The notes: generated by a model from the sequence alone, not told the origin. Shown: positions 1 to 7,855, numbered from the stretch's first letter. The stretch: 64,000 bases of DNA from Streptomyces himastatinicus ATCC 53653 (GCF_000158915.1 NZ_GG657754.1:10341532-10405531); one strand, 5' to 3'. Made by a program: numbers and translations.

Positions 1-124
1 GCACCACCCTCGTCACCGCGTTGTACGTGCCTCCGGTCAGCGGCACGCACTCGACGACGTCGTCGGGCGTGACCGAGACCGCGGCCAACGCGTCGGCCAT
101 CGACGGATCCAGGGCCAGACTCAT
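1..124 (-). CDS. APH-like phosphotransferase, N-terminal fragment (runs off window)
   Basis: Reading leftward from an ATG at 122-124, the visible 41 residues contain the segment PLTGGTYNAVTRV. This resembles the glycine-rich start of the aminoglycoside/choline-kinase-like phosphotransferase fold (pattern LTGGxxNxVxRV). The rest lies beyond position 1, so the substrate cannot be judged. It is transcribed away from the sugar operons at 588-9706. No good Shine-Dalgarno precedes the ATG, and the decayed transporter-like sequence upstream is open in the same frame into it. Assignment is by one short motif only. Confidence 0.45.
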   Translation of the reverse strand, partial: MSLALDPSMADALAAVSVTPDDVVECVPLTGGTYNAVTRVV

Positions 125-139
125 GTGTACTCCGGCTTG

Positions 140-310
140 CGCGTCGCCAAGGGGGTCTTGGACCAGTGGGGCCTCACGGTAATCGACCGATGCCGGCAGG
201 GCGAAGACGGCGACCAGGACGGACACGACGCACCAGGCCGTAGCCGACCAGCAGTGGCAGCCGGGCGCCGTAGCGGTCCGCGAGTACGCCGCCCCGGACG
301 CTGGGCACCG
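140..310 (-). pseudogene. Remnant of an MFS transporter
   Basis: On the minus strand one frame reads RGGVLADRYGARLPLLVGY, which matches the conserved cytoplasmic loop between helices of MFS transporters. A second frame then gives a hydrophobic stretch (VVSVLVAVFALP) typical of a late helix. The two pieces are in different frames and much of the protein is missing, so this is a decayed gene with an internal deletion or frameshift. It lies immediately upstream of the partial phosphotransferase gene. Confidence 0.45.
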
Positions 311-312
311 GA

Positions 313-423
313 GCGAGCTTCGTCGCCGTCAACAACATCGAGGCGTCCCGGCTGGCGGTGAACCATCTGACCGGCCACCCGGCTGCTGCCCGCGCGGCTG
401 GTCACCAGGGACTCCACCGCGCC
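313..423 (+). pseudogene. Remnant of a LacI-family regulator
   Basis: The plus strand reads FVAVNNIEASRLAVNHL. This resembles the LacI-family effector-domain segment around VGVDNxxGARLAxEHL. The flanking sequence has no helix-turn-helix region and no continuation of the ligand domain. It looks like a short surviving piece of a regulator that once faced the MFS remnant on the other strand. The match is about 18 residues, so confidence is modest. Confidence 0.4.
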
Positions 424-451
424 TCCGGACCACACCGGCTGACGCCGAGGT

Positions 452-464
452 TTGGTTGGACCAA
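452..464. promoter_or_regulatory. Operator-like palindrome TTGGT-TGG-ACCAA
   Basis: A perfect 5-bp inverted repeat with a 3-bp spacer, about 125 bp upstream of the GntR gene at 588. The same arms recur at 502-514 and, with one change, at 1357-1369. It is probably bound by the GntR protein encoded at 588-1292 (autoregulation). This is inferred from position and repetition. Confidence 0.6.
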
Positions 465-501
465 TTCGCGGTCTGCCTCTTCGGGGCAGCGCAAGCGTAC
501 A

Positions 502-514
502 TTGGTACAACCAA
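502..514. promoter_or_regulatory. Operator-like palindrome TTGGT-ACA-ACCAA
   Basis: Second copy of the TTGGT-N3-ACCAA palindrome, 50 bp from the first (centre to centre, close to five helical turns). It lies 74 bp before the GntR start codon. The spacing would let two regulator dimers bind the same DNA face. Confidence 0.6.
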
Positions 515-587
515 TACACTGCTGCGTGCCCCAGCACGACTGGCTGGGCGCCGCGTCGAAGCCCGCCAGGGCGAGGAGGGGTCGGGC

Positions 588-1292
588 ATGGACTCGGAGA
601 CCGAGCTTCTGGTGAACCTGTTGACCCAGGCCACCATGGACGGGACCTCCGGGCGACTGCCTACGGAGCGTGAACTGGGGGCCAGCCTGGGGGTGAGCCG
701 TGGCGCTCTGCGTGAGCGGCTGGCCACCCTTGAGGCGATGGGCATGGTGCGGCGCAGGCAGGGCAGCGGGACCTATGTCGAGGCGCCCGACCCGGCGTTC
801 GCCCGGCTGTATTTCAGTCTGGCCGTGCGGTTCGGCCAGATCTCCACGGCCGAGCTGGAGCGGGCCAGGGAGATGCTGGAACTGGCGGTCGTCCGTAGTG
901 CCGCGGAGCGTGCCACAGCCCAGGACGTCGGGGGACTGCGCGCCCAGATCGACGAGATGTACGCGGCATCATCGGCGAACGACGTCGAACGCGGCGACAA
1001 CGCCGACTACGAGTTCCATCGCCTGCTCTACCGGATCGCCGACAACCCGGTGCTGGACCTGCTCACCGACGGCCTGTCGGCGGCGCTGCGCGGACTGCTG
1101 CACAATCGGCGCCGCACCGCCTGGGAGGCTGAGGACCTGAGGGTCGGCAGTACACCGCGTCGCCGGGAAACGGACGTGATCCACGAGGAGATCGCGGACG
1201 CGATCGCCGCGAGCGACCCTGACGCGGCGATGGTTGCCGTGAAGCGCCACTACGAAGTGTGGCGACGGGTCACCGGCGAGACCGCGGACTGA
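588..1292 (+). CDS. GntR/FadR-subfamily transcriptional regulator
   Basis: A 234-residue DNA-binding repressor. The N-terminal winged helix-turn-helix spans about residues 5-72, with RLPTERELGASLGVSRGALR as its recognition region. A helical FadR-type effector domain follows (AREMLELAVVRSAAERAT), with an FHRLLYR segment that fits the usual metal/ligand pocket. The start is the ATG at 588, preceded by a GAGGAGG ribosome site at about 572-578. A longer in-frame extension back to 456 would run through the operator and is unlikely. It precedes the isomerase-kinase-isomerase operon at 1466. Palindromes before both transcription units suggest that it represses itself and that operon, with a pathway sugar or sugar phosphate as probable inducer. 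Confidence 0.88.
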   Translation: MDSETELLVNLLTQATMDGTSGRLPTERELGASLGVSRGALRERLATLEAMGMVRRRQGSGTYVEAPDPAFARLYFSLAVRFGQISTAELERAREMLELAVVRSAAERATAQDVGGLRAQIDEMYAASSANDVERGDNADYEFHRLLYRIADNPVLDLLTDGLSAALRGLLHNRRRTAWEAEDLRVGSTPRRRETDVIHEEIADAIAASDPDAAMVAVKRHYEVWRRVTGETAD

Positions 1293-1356
1293 CATCCTTC
1301 GCGCTCTGCGGAACTGAGAGTCGGTGCGGAGCTGCTGTGTGCGCCGGCCTCTGGAA

Positions 1357-1369
1357 TTTGTTGGACCAA
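1357..1369. promoter_or_regulatory. Operator-like palindrome TTTGT-TGG-ACCAA before the kinase operon
   Basis: Third copy of the GntR-type palindrome, with one arm changed. It is embedded in a longer inverted repeat with GAATT and AATTC at its ends (1354-1372). It abuts a TTGACA hexamer at 1374-1379, a position suited to repression of the downstream operon. Confidence 0.6.
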
Positions 1370-1373
1370 TTCG

Positions 1374-1403
1374 TTGACAGGTCTTCTTCGGGGTACCTAC
1401 GTT
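1374..1403 (+). promoter_or_regulatory. Putative sigma-70-type promoter of the isomerase-kinase-isomerase operon
   Basis: TTGACA at 1374-1379 and TACGTT at 1398-1403 are separated by 18 bp. The first coding start is 62 bp further on. The operator-like palindrome ends 4 bp upstream of the -35. The -10 match is only partial. Confidence 0.45.
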
Positions 1404-1465
1404 CGTTCCGTCGCTGACCGCCGCGGCACGTCCCATCCCGAGGACCCGTTCCGGAAGGACCTGTC

Positions 1466-2335
1466 ATGTCTGTCGTAGCGCCGACAGGGCGCACCATCGC
1501 CGAGCGCCTCGGTGTGTCCACCGTCTGCTTCCGGCACCTTGAGCTGGCTCCCGCCCTGGAACGGATCGCCGAGCTCGGCGCGGGCGCCGTCGACCTCGTC
1601 GCGCTGCGCGGGCTGTGCGAACACATCTGCCCCGACGGCGAAACCGGGAAGTTGCGGAGGGCCGCGGCCACGGTGCGGGCCAGCGGCCTGAAGCCGCTCG
1701 CGCTGAACGCGGACCCCCAGTCCTTCGACGAGCAGGACGCCGCCGTGGTCCTGAGCCGTACAGCAAGGCTGGCCGAGTTCTGCGCCACGGTCGGTGCACC
1801 TCTGCTCATCCTGCCCGGCGGTGCTTTCGAGGCCGGGGCCGAAAGCAGCAGTGCCGGTGACGTCACGACACGGCTCGCCCAGGTCGTCGAGGGCTCCCTC
1901 GAGGCGGCGACCGTCGCACAGCGATGCGGGGTGCGGGTCGCCGTCGAGGCACCGCACTACCTCCGGCTGGCCGCCACGCTCGACCTGGCCGACCGATTGG
2001 GCGCCCAACTGCCGCTGGTGTTCGACACCTCGCACGTCGCAGCAGGCGGCGTCGATCCGGCAGAGGCGTTCTCGCCACGCGCCCACCAGATAGCACATGT
2101 GCAGTTGCGCGACGCTGTAGCCGGTGACATACGGCGTGCGATCGGCCACGGCGGTATCGACTTCGCCCGGTTCTTCGACGCCGCGGAATCCTCCGGCTAC
2201 CAAGGCCCGTACGTCCTGGAGCTGGAGACCCACAACAGCCCGTTCGCCAGCAAGGATGCCGAAGTGACGGCAGCCCGTACCGCGCTGCTGCACGCAGCCA
2301 CCGGAAACGGGCACGGCGGCGAGGAGGACCAGTGA
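1466..2335 (+). CDS. Sugar-phosphate isomerase/epimerase, xylose-isomerase-like TIM barrel
   Basis: A 289-residue cytosolic protein of the AP-endonuclease-2/xylose-isomerase-like TIM-barrel family. Barrel features are visible along its length: an early beta-strand with CFRHLEL, the metal-ligand strand VAVEAPHY at about residues 153-160, LVFDTSHVAAGG, IAHVQLRDA and VLELETH near the end. Glu, Asp, His and Glu fall at the expected metal positions. It overlaps the kinase gene by four bases (GTGA), so the two are translationally coupled. In Brucella the xylose-isomerase-superfamily protein EryC is a tetrulose-4-phosphate racemase that works with an RpiB homologue. That precedent and the neighbours suggest epimerisation or isomerisation of a tetrulose or related ketose phosphate. 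The actual substrate is not shown by the sequence. Confidence 0.8.
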   Translation: MSVVAPTGRTIAERLGVSTVCFRHLELAPALERIAELGAGAVDLVALRGLCEHICPDGETGKLRRAAATVRASGLKPLALNADPQSFDEQDAAVVLSRTARLAEFCATVGAPLLILPGGAFEAGAESSSAGDVTTRLAQVVEGSLEAATVAQRCGVRVAVEAPHYLRLAATLDLADRLGAQLPLVFDTSHVAAGGVDPAEAFSPRAHQIAHVQLRDAVAGDIRRAIGHGGIDFARFFDAAESSGYQGPYVLELETHNSPFASKDAEVTAARTALLHAATGNGHGGEEDQ

Positions 2336-4080
2336 CCCGTCTGTTCAACGATCCGGCGACCTTTACCGAGGACATGCTCGCCGGATTCCTCGACGCCAAC
2401 TCCGGCTACGTCGCCGGTGTGCCCGGTGGCGTGGTGCGTGCCCGGGAGACTCCACCGGGCAAAGTGGCCGTCGTCGTCGGAGGCGGCTCCGGGCACTACC
2501 CGGCCTTCTGCGGCGTCGTCGGCCGTGGCTTCGCCGACGGCGCTGTGGTCGGGAACATCTTCACCTCGCCCTCCGCGCAGGAGGCCTACACCGTGGCGAA
2601 GGCCGCCGCCGGTGATGCCGGGGTGCTGATCCTCTCCGGCAACTACGCGGGCGACGTCCTGAACTTCACCAGCGCCGCCCAGCGGCTGACCGCCGAAGGC
2701 ACCGCGGCCCGGGTGCTGTTCGTCACCGACGATCTCGCCAGCGCGCCGGCCGCCGAGCTCGACCGCCGCCGCGGGGTCGCCGGGGACTTCGTGGTGTTCC
2801 GCGTGGCGGGCGCCGCGGCCGAGGCCGGTTACGACCTTGACGCGGTCGAGAAGGTGGCGCGCCGCGCCAACGACTGCACCCGCACCCTCGGTGTGGCTTT
2901 CTCCGGCTGCACCCTGCCAGGTGCACAGACGCCCCTCTTCACCGTCCCCGACCGGCGCATGGGCGTCGGGCTGGGGATCCACGGTGAACCGGGGGTGTCC
3001 GAGGCTGCCCTGCCGTCCGCTGCCGACCTGGCGGCCCAGCTCGTCGATGGTGTCCTCGCCGAACGGCCCGCCAACTGCGCGGGCCGGATCGCCGTGGTCC
3101 TCAATGGCCTCGGTGCCACCAAGTACGAGGAACTCTTCGTCCTGTGGGCCACGGTCTCGAAGCTGCTGGCCGAACGGGGTCTCACCGTCGTCGAACCGGA
3201 GGTGGGCGAGTTGGTGACCAGCCTCGACATGGCCGGTGTCTCCCTCACGGTGACGTTCCTCGACGAGGAGCTGGAATCGCTGTGGCGCGCACCGGCGGAC
3301 ACCCCGGCCTACCGCAAGGGGCTCGTCGGCCTTGCCCAGGAGGAAGGCGGGAGCCGACTGCGCTCTCAGGCAGTACAGGACGACGCGCCCGTCGAGGTCG
3401 CACAGGTCCCGCACGCGACGCCCGCATCCCGGCACGCTGCTGCCGCTGTCGTGGCCGCCCTGAACAGCATGCGGACCGCACTGACTCGCTCCGCGGAGGA
3501 GCTGGGACGCATCGACGCGGTCGCCGGCGACGGCGACCACGGCCGGGGCATGGTCAAGGGCGTGACCGCCGCCGTCGAGGCGGCCACGTCACGTGCCGAG
3601 CACGGAGCCGGCGTGGCCACCGTGCTGACCGCCGCGGGCGATGCCTGGGCCGCGAAAGCCGGTGGCACCTCCGGCGCCCTGTGGGGTGCCGGACTGCGCG
3701 CGGCCGGGGAACGCCTGACCGACGTCGTGCCCACCATCACCGCACAGGATGTGTCCGACGCCGTTCGATGCGGGCTCGACACCATCGTCACCATCGGCAA
3801 GGCGGCCCTTGGCGACAAGACCTTGCTGGACGCGGCCCTGCCGTTCGCCGATGTCCTGGAGGCCGCCATCGGCCGTGGCACGGACTTGCGGAGCGCGTGG
3901 AACGAGGCGGCGACAGCAGCCCACACCGCTGCCCTGGCCACCGCGGATCTCGTGCCGAAGACGGGACGGGCGCGCCCGCTGGCGGCCCGCAGCGTCGGCA
4001 CACCCGACGCCGGTGCGGTGTCCTACGCCCTGTGCGTCCAATCAGTCCTTTCCACGCGTACGAAGGAGCAGGTGGGATGA
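2332..4080 (+). CDS. ATP-dependent dihydroxyacetone/ketose kinase (fused DhaK-DhaL)
   Basis: A 582-residue single-chain kinase. The DhaK half (about residues 1-330) has GGGSGHYP at about 50-57, the GxVVGNIFTSPS segment, and GIHGEPG near 217-223 with the His that binds the ketose covalently as a hemiaminal. The DhaL half (about 365-580) binds ATP-Mg through GDGDHG at about 399-404 and GGTSGALWG near 444. The GDGDHGRGM form differs from the GDGDCG/GDGDTG seen in many dihydroxyacetone kinases. Family members of this architecture phosphorylate dihydroxyacetone, erythruloses or similar ketoses. The gene starts at a GTG overlapping the previous stop and ends in ATGA with the next gene. The substrate is probably a C4 or branched ketose. 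Confidence 0.85.
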   Translation: MTRLFNDPATFTEDMLAGFLDANSGYVAGVPGGVVRARETPPGKVAVVVGGGSGHYPAFCGVVGRGFADGAVVGNIFTSPSAQEAYTVAKAAAGDAGVLILSGNYAGDVLNFTSAAQRLTAEGTAARVLFVTDDLASAPAAELDRRRGVAGDFVVFRVAGAAAEAGYDLDAVEKVARRANDCTRTLGVAFSGCTLPGAQTPLFTVPDRRMGVGLGIHGEPGVSEAALPSAADLAAQLVDGVLAERPANCAGRIAVVLNGLGATKYEELFVLWATVSKLLAERGLTVVEPEVGELVTSLDMAGVSLTVTFLDEELESLWRAPADTPAYRKGLVGLAQEEGGSRLRSQAVQDDAPVEVAQVPHATPASRHAAAAVVAALNSMRTALTRSAEELGRIDAVAGDGDHGRGMVKGVTAAVEAATSRAEHGAGVATVLTAAGDAWAAKAGGTSGALWGAGLRAAGERLTDVVPTITAQDVSDAVRCGLDTIVTIGKAALGDKTLLDAALPFADVLEAAIGRGTDLRSAWNEAATAAHTAALATADLVPKTGRARPLAARSVGTPDAGAVSYALCVQSVLSTRTKEQVG

Positions 4081-4553
4081 CCGGACAGCAGCAGCCACTG
4101 CGACTGATCGTCGGCTGTGATGACGCGGGCCTGGAGTACAAGGAGGCTCTGAAGAGCGATCTGCTCGCTGACGGCCGGATCGCCGAGGTCGTCGACGTGG
4201 GGGTGAGCGTCGGGGATACCACCGCGTATCCGCACGTGGCGGTCACCGCGGCCAGGCTGGTGGCCGAAGGGAAGGCGGAGCGGGCGCTCCTCGTCTGTGG
4301 CACCGGGCTCGGGATGGCCATATCCGCGAACAAGGTGCCGGGTGTCCGGGCTGTGACCGCTCACGACAGCTTCTCCGTCGAGCGGGCCGTACTGTCCAAT
4401 GACGCCCAGGTGCTGTGCTTCGGCCAACGGGTGGTGGGCTTGGAACTCGCTCGCCGTCTTGCCCGCGAGTGGCTCGACTACCGGTTCGACACCAGCTCGG
4501 CCTCCGCGGCCAAGGTCGCGGCAATCTGCGGATACGAGGAGCGCGGCGGTTGA
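4077..4553 (+). CDS. rpiB: RpiB/LacAB-family sugar-phosphate isomerase
   Basis: A 158-residue aldose-ketose isomerase with the compact RpiB fold. The start overlaps the kinase stop (ATGA). The anion-hole/catalytic segment LVCGTGLGMAISANKVPGVRA carries the conserved Cys and the GTGLG loop. The first-strand motif is CDDAG, where typical ribose-5-phosphate isomerases have a SDHAG-type sequence. That His-to-Asp change in the active-site strand hints at a substrate other than ribose 5-phosphate. Brucella EryI, an RpiB homologue, converts D-3-tetrulose 4-phosphate to D-erythrose 4-phosphate. This role fits the operon and the transketolase nearby, but it is inferred. Confidence 0.82.
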   Translation: MTGQQQPLRLIVGCDDAGLEYKEALKSDLLADGRIAEVVDVGVSVGDTTAYPHVAVTAARLVAEGKAERALLVCGTGLGMAISANKVPGVRAVTAHDSFSVERAVLSNDAQVLCFGQRVVGLELARRLAREWLDYRFDTSSASAAKVAAICGYEERGG

Positions 4554-4579
4554 CGACGAGGCGGAGATGTCGCCCAGGT

Positions 4580-5257
4580 CTATGAGGGAGTGGCGTGCAT
4601 GCCCATCTGTTCGACCGCCAAGGCCATGTGCGCGTGCAGGATCTGCTGGGCCGCCGCGGCGTCTCCGCGGGCGATCGCGTCGGCGATGGGCTCGTGAGCT
4701 GTTGCGGACATGGCCACGTCGCGGCGTTCGCCCGCGGCGCTCATGATCACCACGCGCATCGGCCCCTCGAGCTGCCGCCAGGTCTTGAGGAGCATCGAGT
4801 TGCCGGACAGCTCGCACAACAGGAGGTGGAAGCCGAGATCGGCCTCGACCCTCGTGGCCAGATCCGCGCCTGACTCGAAGGCGTCCTGGAGCTTTTTCAG
4901 GGCCTTGCGCAGAGCCTCCGCCGCGTCCTTTCGACGCGGTGACGCGATGATCTGCGCTATCGCGAGTCCCTCCAGCGCTTCCCGGACCTGGAAGAGTTCC
5001 CGCGTCTCGGTCGGGGTCAGCTGGGAGACGCGCAGCATGCCGCGCGCGCCCGCGGTGACCAGCCCTTCCTGCTGAAGGTGGCGCAGGGCTTCGCGCACCG
5101 TGCCGCGGCTCACCGACAGGTGCTCGGCGATCTCCACTTCCCCGAGGTGGTCGCCGGGGCGGTACAGGCCGGTGGTGATGGCCGTCCGCAGTGCTACGAG
5201 CGCGCGCTCCCGGAGGGTTGTGGAGCGGGTGAGACTGGAGAGCGCCTGAACGGACAC
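4580..5257 (-). CDS. GntR/FadR-subfamily transcriptional regulator
   Basis: A 225-residue regulator. The N-terminal winged HTH spans residues 10-80 (EVEIAEHLSVSRGTVREAL is its recognition helix region). A FadR-type C-terminal effector domain follows, with conserved Asp and His residues along it (VEADLGFHLLLCELSGN, AHEPIADAIARGD). The chosen start is the GTG at 5257, because GAGGAG sits 9 bases upstream at about 5267-5272; an in-frame ATG at 5290 has no such site. The gene is divergent from the transporter-transketolase operon. Two copies of the CGACTGTTAACAGTCG-type palindrome lie in the shared 259-bp gap. Its paralogue at 588 shares the architecture, but the operators differ. Confidence 0.88.
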   Translation of the reverse strand: MSVQALSSLTRSTTLRERALVALRTAITTGLYRPGDHLGEVEIAEHLSVSRGTVREALRHLQQEGLVTAGARGMLRVSQLTPTETRELFQVREALEGLAIAQIIASPRRKDAAEALRKALKKLQDAFESGADLATRVEADLGFHLLLCELSGNSMLLKTWRQLEGPMRVVIMSAAGERRDVAMSATAHEPIADAIARGDAAAAQQILHAHMALAVEQMGMHATPS

Positions 5258-5308
5258 CGTTGGATCCTCCTCAACTGCACGAGTGATCATAATAGCCCGA
5301 AATGCTGT

Positions 5309-5324
5309 CGTCTGTTGACAGTCG
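5309..5324. promoter_or_regulatory. GntR operator-like palindrome (regulator-proximal copy)
   Basis: Reads CGTCTGTTGACAGTCG, an imperfect version (two changes) of the perfect palindrome at 5443-5458. It lies 52 bp upstream of the GntR start at 5257, a suitable place for autoregulation. Confidence 0.6.
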
Positions 5325-5406
5325 GCATGACTGAGCAGCCCGGACGGCCGGATTGCCGTGCCTCTGGGCGCTACTCGAGTAGACCCCGGATCTCCGGTCG
5401 AGGCTC

Positions 5407-5436
5407 TTGACACCGTCTCGCCGACAGGCCCAGCAT
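5407..5436 (+). promoter_or_regulatory. Putative promoter of transporter-transketolase operon
   Basis: TTGACA at 5407-5412 is followed 18 bp later by CAGCAT at 5431-5436. The perfect palindrome at 5443-5458 would then cover the transcription start, a typical arrangement for repression. The -10 element is weak. Confidence 0.4.
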
Positions 5437-5442
5437 CTCTCT

Positions 5443-5458
5443 CGACTGTTAACAGTCG
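5443..5458. promoter_or_regulatory. Perfect 16-bp palindrome CGACTGTTAACAGTCG, probable GntR operator
   Basis: A perfect inverted repeat with no spacer in the divergent region between the GntR gene and the transporter, 59 bp before the transporter start. A two-mismatch copy lies at 5309-5324. Repetition on both sides of a divergent promoter region is strong circumstantial evidence for a regulator site. Confidence 0.7.
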
Positions 5459-5516
5459 GCAGACAACAGCCGAAACCCGGGACGGCTGCACCCGCCTACG
5501 ATCAAGGAGGATCGGC

Positions 5517-6881
5517 ATGGCTGAGTTCGAAGGGCCGCAGCGGGCGCCGGAGCAGGCGGCCCATGGGTCGCCGGAGCGTCTGAGAGTCGCCGTCGGGTGC
5601 GGAGTCGGCGCGACCATCGAGACGTACGACTTCATCGGCTTCGGAACGGCCGCGGCGCTCTACTTCGGCGACGTGTTCTTCCCCGACTCCGACCCGTTGT
5701 CGGCCACCTTGCTGTCCTTCGCGACGCTGGGGATCGGCTTCGCCGCGCGGCCGCTGGGCGGTGTGATCGCCGGTCATCTCGGGGACCGGGTCGGCCGCAA
5801 ACCCGTACTGGTCGGCTCCCTGCTCGTGATGGGCATCGCGACGGTGCTGATCGGCTGCCTGCCCACCTACCAGATGGTCGGGGTCTGGGCACCGGTCCTG
5901 CTGGTGGCCGTCCGCGTGCTCCAGGGGCTCGCCTTCGGCGCCGAGTGGGGCGGTGCCATCCTGATGACCTTCGAGCACGCCCCCTGGCGACGACGCGGCC
6001 TGTACACGGGCATCACCCAGGCCGGTTTCCCGGTGGGTCTGCTGCTCGCCAATCTCGCTTTCCTGTTCAGCCGGCACACCCTGGACGACACCTGGGCCTG
6101 GCGCGTGCCGTTCCTGCTCAGTGCCGTACTGATCGCCGTGGGCATCTTCATCCGGCTCAAGATCGACGAGTCTCCCCAGTTCGAGGCGCTCAAGGAGTCC
6201 GGTGAGGTCGTCAAGAACCCGCTGCTCGCGGTGATCCGGGAGGACTGGCGCAACGTTCTGCGGGCCTTCTGCCTGCGGATCACGGAGACCGCGGGGTACG
6301 CCGTCTCGGTCACCTTCGTGCTGTCCTACCTGGGTGACGACGACGCTCCCGACGTCTCCAGCACGACCAGCCTCATCGCCCTGGTGACCGCCGCGGCTCT
6401 CGGTGTCGCCGCCACCACGCTCTGGGGCCGCCTGTCGGACCGGATCGGCCGCCGCCCGGTCTACCTGCTGGGCTGCGCGGTGAGCGTCGTATGGGGCATC
6501 CCGCTCTTCCTGCTCGTCAACACCGAAGCCGCGGTACTCGTCCTGATCGCCTTCGTGATCAGCTATGCCGTCTGCCAGAACTCGCTGGCCGGTGTCCAAG
6601 GGGCCTGGTTCTGCGAGCTGTTCGCCACCAAGACCCGCACCGCCGGAACATCCCTGGCCTACCAGCTGTCCGCGGTCGTCTCCGGCTTCACTCCCATGAT
6701 CGCCACCGCGCTCTACTCCGCCACCGGATGGACCGGGCCCGCGGTTCTCTTCAGTGCTTACGGGCTCCTGGGGTTCGTGGCGACGTTGGTGACGCGCGAA
6801 ACGTGGGGTGCCGACGAGCGCCGGGAAGCCGACCGAGCCGTGACCGCGTCGGCCGAACCCGCCCTGCCCGCAGTCCACTGA
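5517..6881 (+). CDS. MFS transporter, metabolite:H+ symporter (MHS) type
   Basis: A 454-residue integral membrane protein with about twelve predicted hydrophobic segments. The MHS-type signature is clear: an N-terminal IETYDFIGFGTAAA helix, RPLGGVIAGHLGDRVGRKP for the loop between helices 2 and 3, LQGLAFGAEWGGA in helix 4, and a second loop GRLSDRIGRRPVY. Members of this family (ShiA, ProP, KgtP) bring organic acids, osmolytes or polyol-like solutes in with protons. The start at 5517 is backed by AAGGAGG about 8 bases upstream. As first gene of the operon with transketolase and SDR, it probably imports the pathway substrate. The substrate cannot be read from sequence. Confidence 0.87.
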   Translation: MAEFEGPQRAPEQAAHGSPERLRVAVGCGVGATIETYDFIGFGTAAALYFGDVFFPDSDPLSATLLSFATLGIGFAARPLGGVIAGHLGDRVGRKPVLVGSLLVMGIATVLIGCLPTYQMVGVWAPVLLVAVRVLQGLAFGAEWGGAILMTFEHAPWRRRGLYTGITQAGFPVGLLLANLAFLFSRHTLDDTWAWRVPFLLSAVLIAVGIFIRLKIDESPQFEALKESGEVVKNPLLAVIREDWRNVLRAFCLRITETAGYAVSVTFVLSYLGDDDAPDVSSTTSLIALVTAAALGVAATTLWGRLSDRIGRRPVYLLGCAVSVVWGIPLFLLVNTEAAVLVLIAFVISYAVCQNSLAGVQGAWFCELFATKTRTAGTSLAYQLSAVVSGFTPMIATALYSATGWTGPAVLFSAYGLLGFVATLVTRETWGADERREADRAVTASAEPALPAVH

Positions 6882-6901
6882 CAGAAACGAGGACCACCAC
6901 G

Positions 6902-7855
6902 ATGTCCGCTCAGTCCACATCGGCGCCCAGCCGCGCTACCCCCGAAGGCGCCCCGCAGGACGCATCGCAAGCGCCGCACAGCCGACGCGTCAGCGCCCTT
7001 AAGGACTCCGCCCACCGCATCCGCATGCACGCACTGGACATGGGGGAGATCCAGGGGCAGGGCTACATCGGACAGGCGCTGGGCGTGGCGGACATCCTGG
7101 CCGTCGTGTACAAGGACGCTCTCAACCACCGTGCCGACGAGCCGGAGTGGCCGCGGCGCGACAGGTTCCTGCTGTCGATCGGCCACTACGCGATCGCCCT
7201 GTACGCGGCGCTCGCCGAGGCCGGTGTGCTGGATGCCGGCGAACTCGCCACCTACGGAAGTGACGACTCGCGCCTTCCCATGTCGGGCATGGCCTCCTAC
7301 ACACCCGGCATGGAGATCTCCGGCGGCTCCCTCGGACACGGCCTGGGCGTAGCCACCGGAATGGCGCTCGGACTGCGTCACCAGGGCAGCGACGCACACG
7401 TGTACAACCTGCTGTCGGACGGTGAGCTGGACGAGGGATCCACCTGGGAGGCGGCGCTCGCCTGCGCCCACCACGGTCTGGACAACGTCACCGCCATCGT
7501 TGACGTCAACGCCCTCCAAGCGGACGGCCCGACCAGCGGTGTGCTGCGCACCGAGCCGGTCACGGCCAAGTGGGAGGCGTTCGGCTGGCACGCGATCCGC
7601 GTGGACGGCAACGACATCGACGCGCTCGTCGCGGCCTTCGACAGTCTGCGCGAGCACCGCGGATCACCGGCGGTACTCGTGTGCGACACCAGGATCGGGT
7701 GCGGCGTACCGATGCTGGAGACCCGGGAGAAGGCGCACTTCATGCGGGTCGAAGAGCACGAATGGCAGCTCGCGCGCGAGCAGCTGGCACAACGCCACCG
7801 GACGCATTCCGGCTCCGGCCGCGCAACCGACCAGGGAGAAGGACCCGTTCGATGA
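6902..7855 (+). CDS. Transketolase, N-terminal (thiamine-diphosphate-binding) subunit
   Basis: A 317-residue half-transketolase. It carries the ThDP/Mg-binding region SDGELDEGSTWEA followed by VDVNALQADG (GDG...N-type motif with Ser replacing the first Gly), and the substrate-side histidines in SIGHYAIALYAAL and GGSLGHGLGVATGMALG. Split transketolases of this kind transfer a two-carbon ketol unit between sugar phosphates once joined to the C-terminal subunit. The stop overlaps the start of the next gene (ATGA). Split enzymes in catabolic operons can be specialised: apulose-4-phosphate transketolase of apiose catabolism is one precedent. Erythrose 4-phosphate made by the RpiB-type enzyme would be a good acceptor. 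Confidence 0.88.
   Translation: MSAQSTSAPSRATPEGAPQDASQAPHSRRVSALKDSAHRIRMHALDMGEIQGQGYIGQALGVADILAVVYKDALNHRADEPEWPRRDRFLLSIGHYAIALYAALAEAGVLDAGELATYGSDDSRLPMSGMASYTPGMEISGGSLGHGLGVATGMALGLRHQGSDAHVYNLLSDGELDEGSTWEAALACAHHGLDNVTAIVDVNALQADGPTSGVLRTEPVTAKWEAFGWHAIRVDGNDIDALVAAFDSLREHRGSPAVLVCDTRIGCGVPMLETREKAHFMRVEEHEWQLAREQLAQRHRTHSGSGRATDQGEGPVR

Noticed and set aside
456..587. Upstream extension of the GntR protein by 44 residues
   Set aside because: It would encode the operator region itself. The ATG at 588 has a good ribosome site and starts exactly at the usual N-terminus.
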